From: Tetrahymena elliotti 4EA
Lineage: Eukaryota; Ciliophora; Oligohymenophorea; Hymenostomatida; Tetrahymenidae
Assembly (NCBI GenBank): GCA_000231825.2
Contig: JH720329.1
Coordinates: 688,301-752,300, forward strand
DNA length: 64,000 nucleotides
Direction of reading: 5' to 3'
Shown here piece after piece: positions 61,561 through 64,000 of the stretch. Under the pieces are notes generated by a model that saw only the letters and a list, made by a program, of their open reading frames with translations, did not search any database and had not been told where the DNA came from. The translations under genes and the position numbers were made by a program. Position 1 is the stretch's first letter. Every line of letters begins with the position of its first letter.

Positions 61561-62419
61561 AAACTTACTAAAACATTTTCAAAACACCACCTAATTAATT
61601 ACTAAATTATTCAAAACTTTTATAATTCAAGTTAATACAAAAAATTATTTCATAAAATTTTATTTTTGTAAACAGAAAAAAAATTTTAACATTCATTTAT
61701 GAATGATCAACTCCTAAAATATTAAATTTATCAAGAATACTCCTATCTTAAACATTTTAATTAAAAGATACAAATGTAATCTTGGCTTATTACATATCTG
61801 ATAGACAGATTATTATTAAGAGATACTGGAGGGGGGTTCCCAACTGGCGCTCTAGTATTTAACTGGTATTGCATTGAAATACTTCATATAATACTTTGTA
61901 TATAGCACTAGTTAATGACTATCCCCCTCCCCCTAGAGATAGAACTTTTTTCTTATTTTAAAAAAGTAAGTGCTTTCTACAAAAGGAATAAAAAATTAAC
62001 TAATTTAATTATCAAAGGTTATTAGCCCCATAACTCTAAGTAAAATTAAGAAGTGTTTATTACTTTTAATTTTTTCTATCTGCTTTAATTATTAAATTTT
62101 TATTTTACTACTTATTTTAATCTAAATGAATTAAAAAAATGTTGTATCATTTAAACTTTCAAAATATATTTTTGAAAAATAATTTTTAGAAAAAAATTTA
62201 ATTATGGAATAATATTAAATTTAATTAATAAACATAAAAAAATATATTTTAATTTTGTTACAAATATTTAATTTTTAGCTTTTTTTTGTTTGCATAATAA
62301 ATGAACTATTTTTGAAGATAAAAACTTTTAATACAAAAAGTTGTAATTTGAATTTGGAATACAAAACTAATTTGGCAGAAAAGTTTTACCAAAAAAAATG
62401 TCATAAAAGATAAACTACT
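61561..62419. other. intergenic with inverted G/C tracts
   Basis: Between the RBR pseudogene and the right-hand LRR gene. It holds the G/C-rich island at 61826-61935; otherwise A/T-rich. Confidence 0.5.
61826..61935. repeat. GC-richer island bounded by G-run / C-run inverted repeat
   Basis: GGAGGGGG at 61828-61835 and CCCCCTCC at 61923-61930 are perfect 8-bp inverted repeats flanking ~87 nt that include TTCCCAACTGGCGCTCTAG. Base composition differs sharply from the surroundings. It could be a structured RNA, a small mobile element or a quadruplex pair. No tRNA cloverleaf could be drawn. Confidence 0.5.
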
Positions 62420-63915
62420 ATGCATCATTAGTTGATGTAAGAATCTTTTAAAATTTAAATTTAATAAATAAAATAATTTTTTTTTGCAAAAAAGTTTATT
62501 TCTTAAAATAATTTCAGTGAAGAATCAATAAACTTGAATTTAAAGTAAGGCCAGTTAATTAAATACAAAGTTTTATTTAAATTGAATGATGAAATTAAAC
62601 AAAATTGTTAATATTGAAATTAATAGGTATAAAAATATTGATGACTCAAGGATTCAAATATTAAATTTTTAATTAAGATAAAGATTAAATTTAACTGACT
62701 TAAGTCTGGATCTTTAGTAAATAATAACTTTAACATCAGTTTAAAAGAGTTTTTTAATTAAAACTTTATTCAAAATAATTTAAATTTTATTTACTTAATT
62801 TCTTTTATTTTAAAAATGTTATTGAATTATTATTCTTTCTTGAAGAGGTAATAAAATAACTGCTGAAGGATTTAATGATTTGGGTGTGTCTTTAGAGAGT
62901 TTATAAAAATTATAAAGATTAACTCTATGGTTAAGGTAATTAATTGAAATAATATTTATAATTTATTTCACATAAACTGTATGCATTTATAGTGGGAATA
63001 GTATTGGGTTTGAATGCCCTTTTTGTCTTAGTAAGGCTATAGAAAAATTAGAAAATTTAGAATACGTTATGCTTTGGTTGAGGTAAATTATCTATCTCTT
63101 CATTCACTCATTCAAAAAATGATAATCCTTAAACTGAAAGTCGTTCTTTTCTTTCAATAAAATTAAATTAATAAAATAACAGTAGGTGTTCGTTCTAAGA
63201 TGACGGAATAACATAACTAGGTTCTTCTTTGGCTAAATGCAAGAAACTTAAGACCTTAGGAATTGATCTTGAGTAGGATACTACTTTATTATTTTAACAA
63301 GAAATTATTTAATGGAATCAACAATTTCAATTGGATCAATATTTTGTTTGAAAGATATAATTTATTTTTTAGTTGAGATTTTCACTAATTTTTTTACATT
63401 TAAAAATAAGATAAAATTAAATCGAGTACTCAGGAGTCCATGGTTTACTTTCTGAGCTGAGTAAATGCTAAAGTCTTAAATCTTTATATGTCTTATTTTC
63501 GTAAATAATCATTTTTTAACAAGCTCTTATTCATCAAAATTGAATGATCTTTCTTCAAACATTTCATTTTTTTAAAATTGTTTTCAACTTAAATTAAACA
63601 AAAGGTCCAATTCAATTGGTAGATGTGAATAATTCAGTTTAGGTTCCACTTTTGCAAAATTTACCTTCCTGACAAGTCTTTCACTCAAGTTAAAGTAAAT
63701 GCAAAATAGAAATAAATCTTTAATTAGAATTTTAATATTTTTAAAATATAAAATCTTTCAATTATTTAATGAATATAAAATTTATTTATTCATTTTTATT
63801 GTATTAAATAAATTAAATAATTTAGTAATACTAAAATCAATGACTCAGATGCATAAGAACTGTTTTAAGGGCTAAAAGAATGCAAAAATCTTAAGTAGCT
63901 ATCTCTGCACATGGA
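62420..63915 (+). CDS. leucine-rich-repeat protein, 5' part, one repeat per exon (runs off window)
   Basis: Exons: 62420-62436, 62518-62544, then six repeat exons of exactly 90 nt each: 62846-62935, 62993-63082, 63183-63272, 63411-63500, 63605-63694, 63826-63915. All join in phase 2, and a further donor (GTACTAAG) follows the last one, so the gene continues beyond 64000. Each repeat exon encodes 30 residues of the pattern GNxIxxxxxxxLxxxLxxLxxLxxLxLxL. An example is NKINDSDAQELFQGLKECK. One repeat has a CPFC motif of unknown meaning. The architecture is the same as in the minus-strand gene at 14231-16597. The first two small exons (MHHQLI, EESINLNLK) are predicted only from phase and could be wrong; the repeat exons are secure. 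Confidence 0.75.
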
Positions 63916-64000
63916 GTACTAAGTTTTAAAATTGTTTTTTTTCATTTCATTTAAAACAATTTAAACGCTTTTAAAAATATTTTTCACATTATAAAATTTC

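Noticed and set aside
61826..61935. tRNA gene in the GC-richer island
   Set aside because: No cloverleaf, no T-loop GTTCRA motif and no acceptor-stem pairing could be found.

Overview
The window reads as macronuclear-type DNA from a ciliate of the Tetrahymena kind. It is extremely AT-rich. Every long gene reads through only if TAA and TAG are translated as glutamine and TGA is the sole stop. Introns are short, T-rich and GT-AG, and proteins are rich in N, Q and K. Standard-code ORF finding therefore misses almost everything; the gene models here were built by hand on both strands using the ciliate code, splice-site phase and comparison between paralogues inside the window. One 100-N assembly gap lies at 23440-23539.

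Layout. 1647-4049 (+) is an intronless LRR-like gene. 7711-13805 and 17270-23278 (+) are two tandem paralogues of a ~1,700-residue multi-membrane-span protein with a central PAS-like domain (TmcB-like), sharing five-exon structure, identical phases and two exons of identical length. Between them, on the minus strand, 16597-14231 is an RNI/NLRC-type leucine-rich-repeat gene with one repeat per exon. 35246-23989 (-) is a single eleven-exon gene for a ~3,058-residue coiled-coil protein with a Q/N-rich N-terminal part.

The right half (36.4-61.6 kb) is a tandem array, all on the plus strand, of seven RBR-type (RING1-IBR-RING2) ubiquitin-ligase-like genes in different states: two intact (44618, 56578), two full-length with one apparent lesion each (39319, 48787), two truncated (36401, 53404) and one decayed pseudogene (59872). 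The full-length copies carry an additional N-terminal Cys/His module before RING1 and a long N/Q-rich tail. An intron falls immediately before the catalytic RING2 cysteine in all copies. Embedded in the array is a small AKAP7-like 2H phosphoesterase gene (42959-43630) and its decayed copy (52062-52617), showing that a block of about 9 kb (RBR, 2H, RBR) was duplicated.

The right edge (62420-63915, running off the window) is a second LRR gene built from 90-nt, phase-2, one-repeat exons. Intergenic DNA is AT-rich with little to call, apart from isolated G/C tracts, two candidate Tc1/pogo-like terminal sequences and short palindromes. The PAS-membrane and coiled-coil genes have no evident functional link to each other. 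The RBR array and LRR genes look like fast-evolving gene families. No rRNA, tRNA or CRISPR was found.
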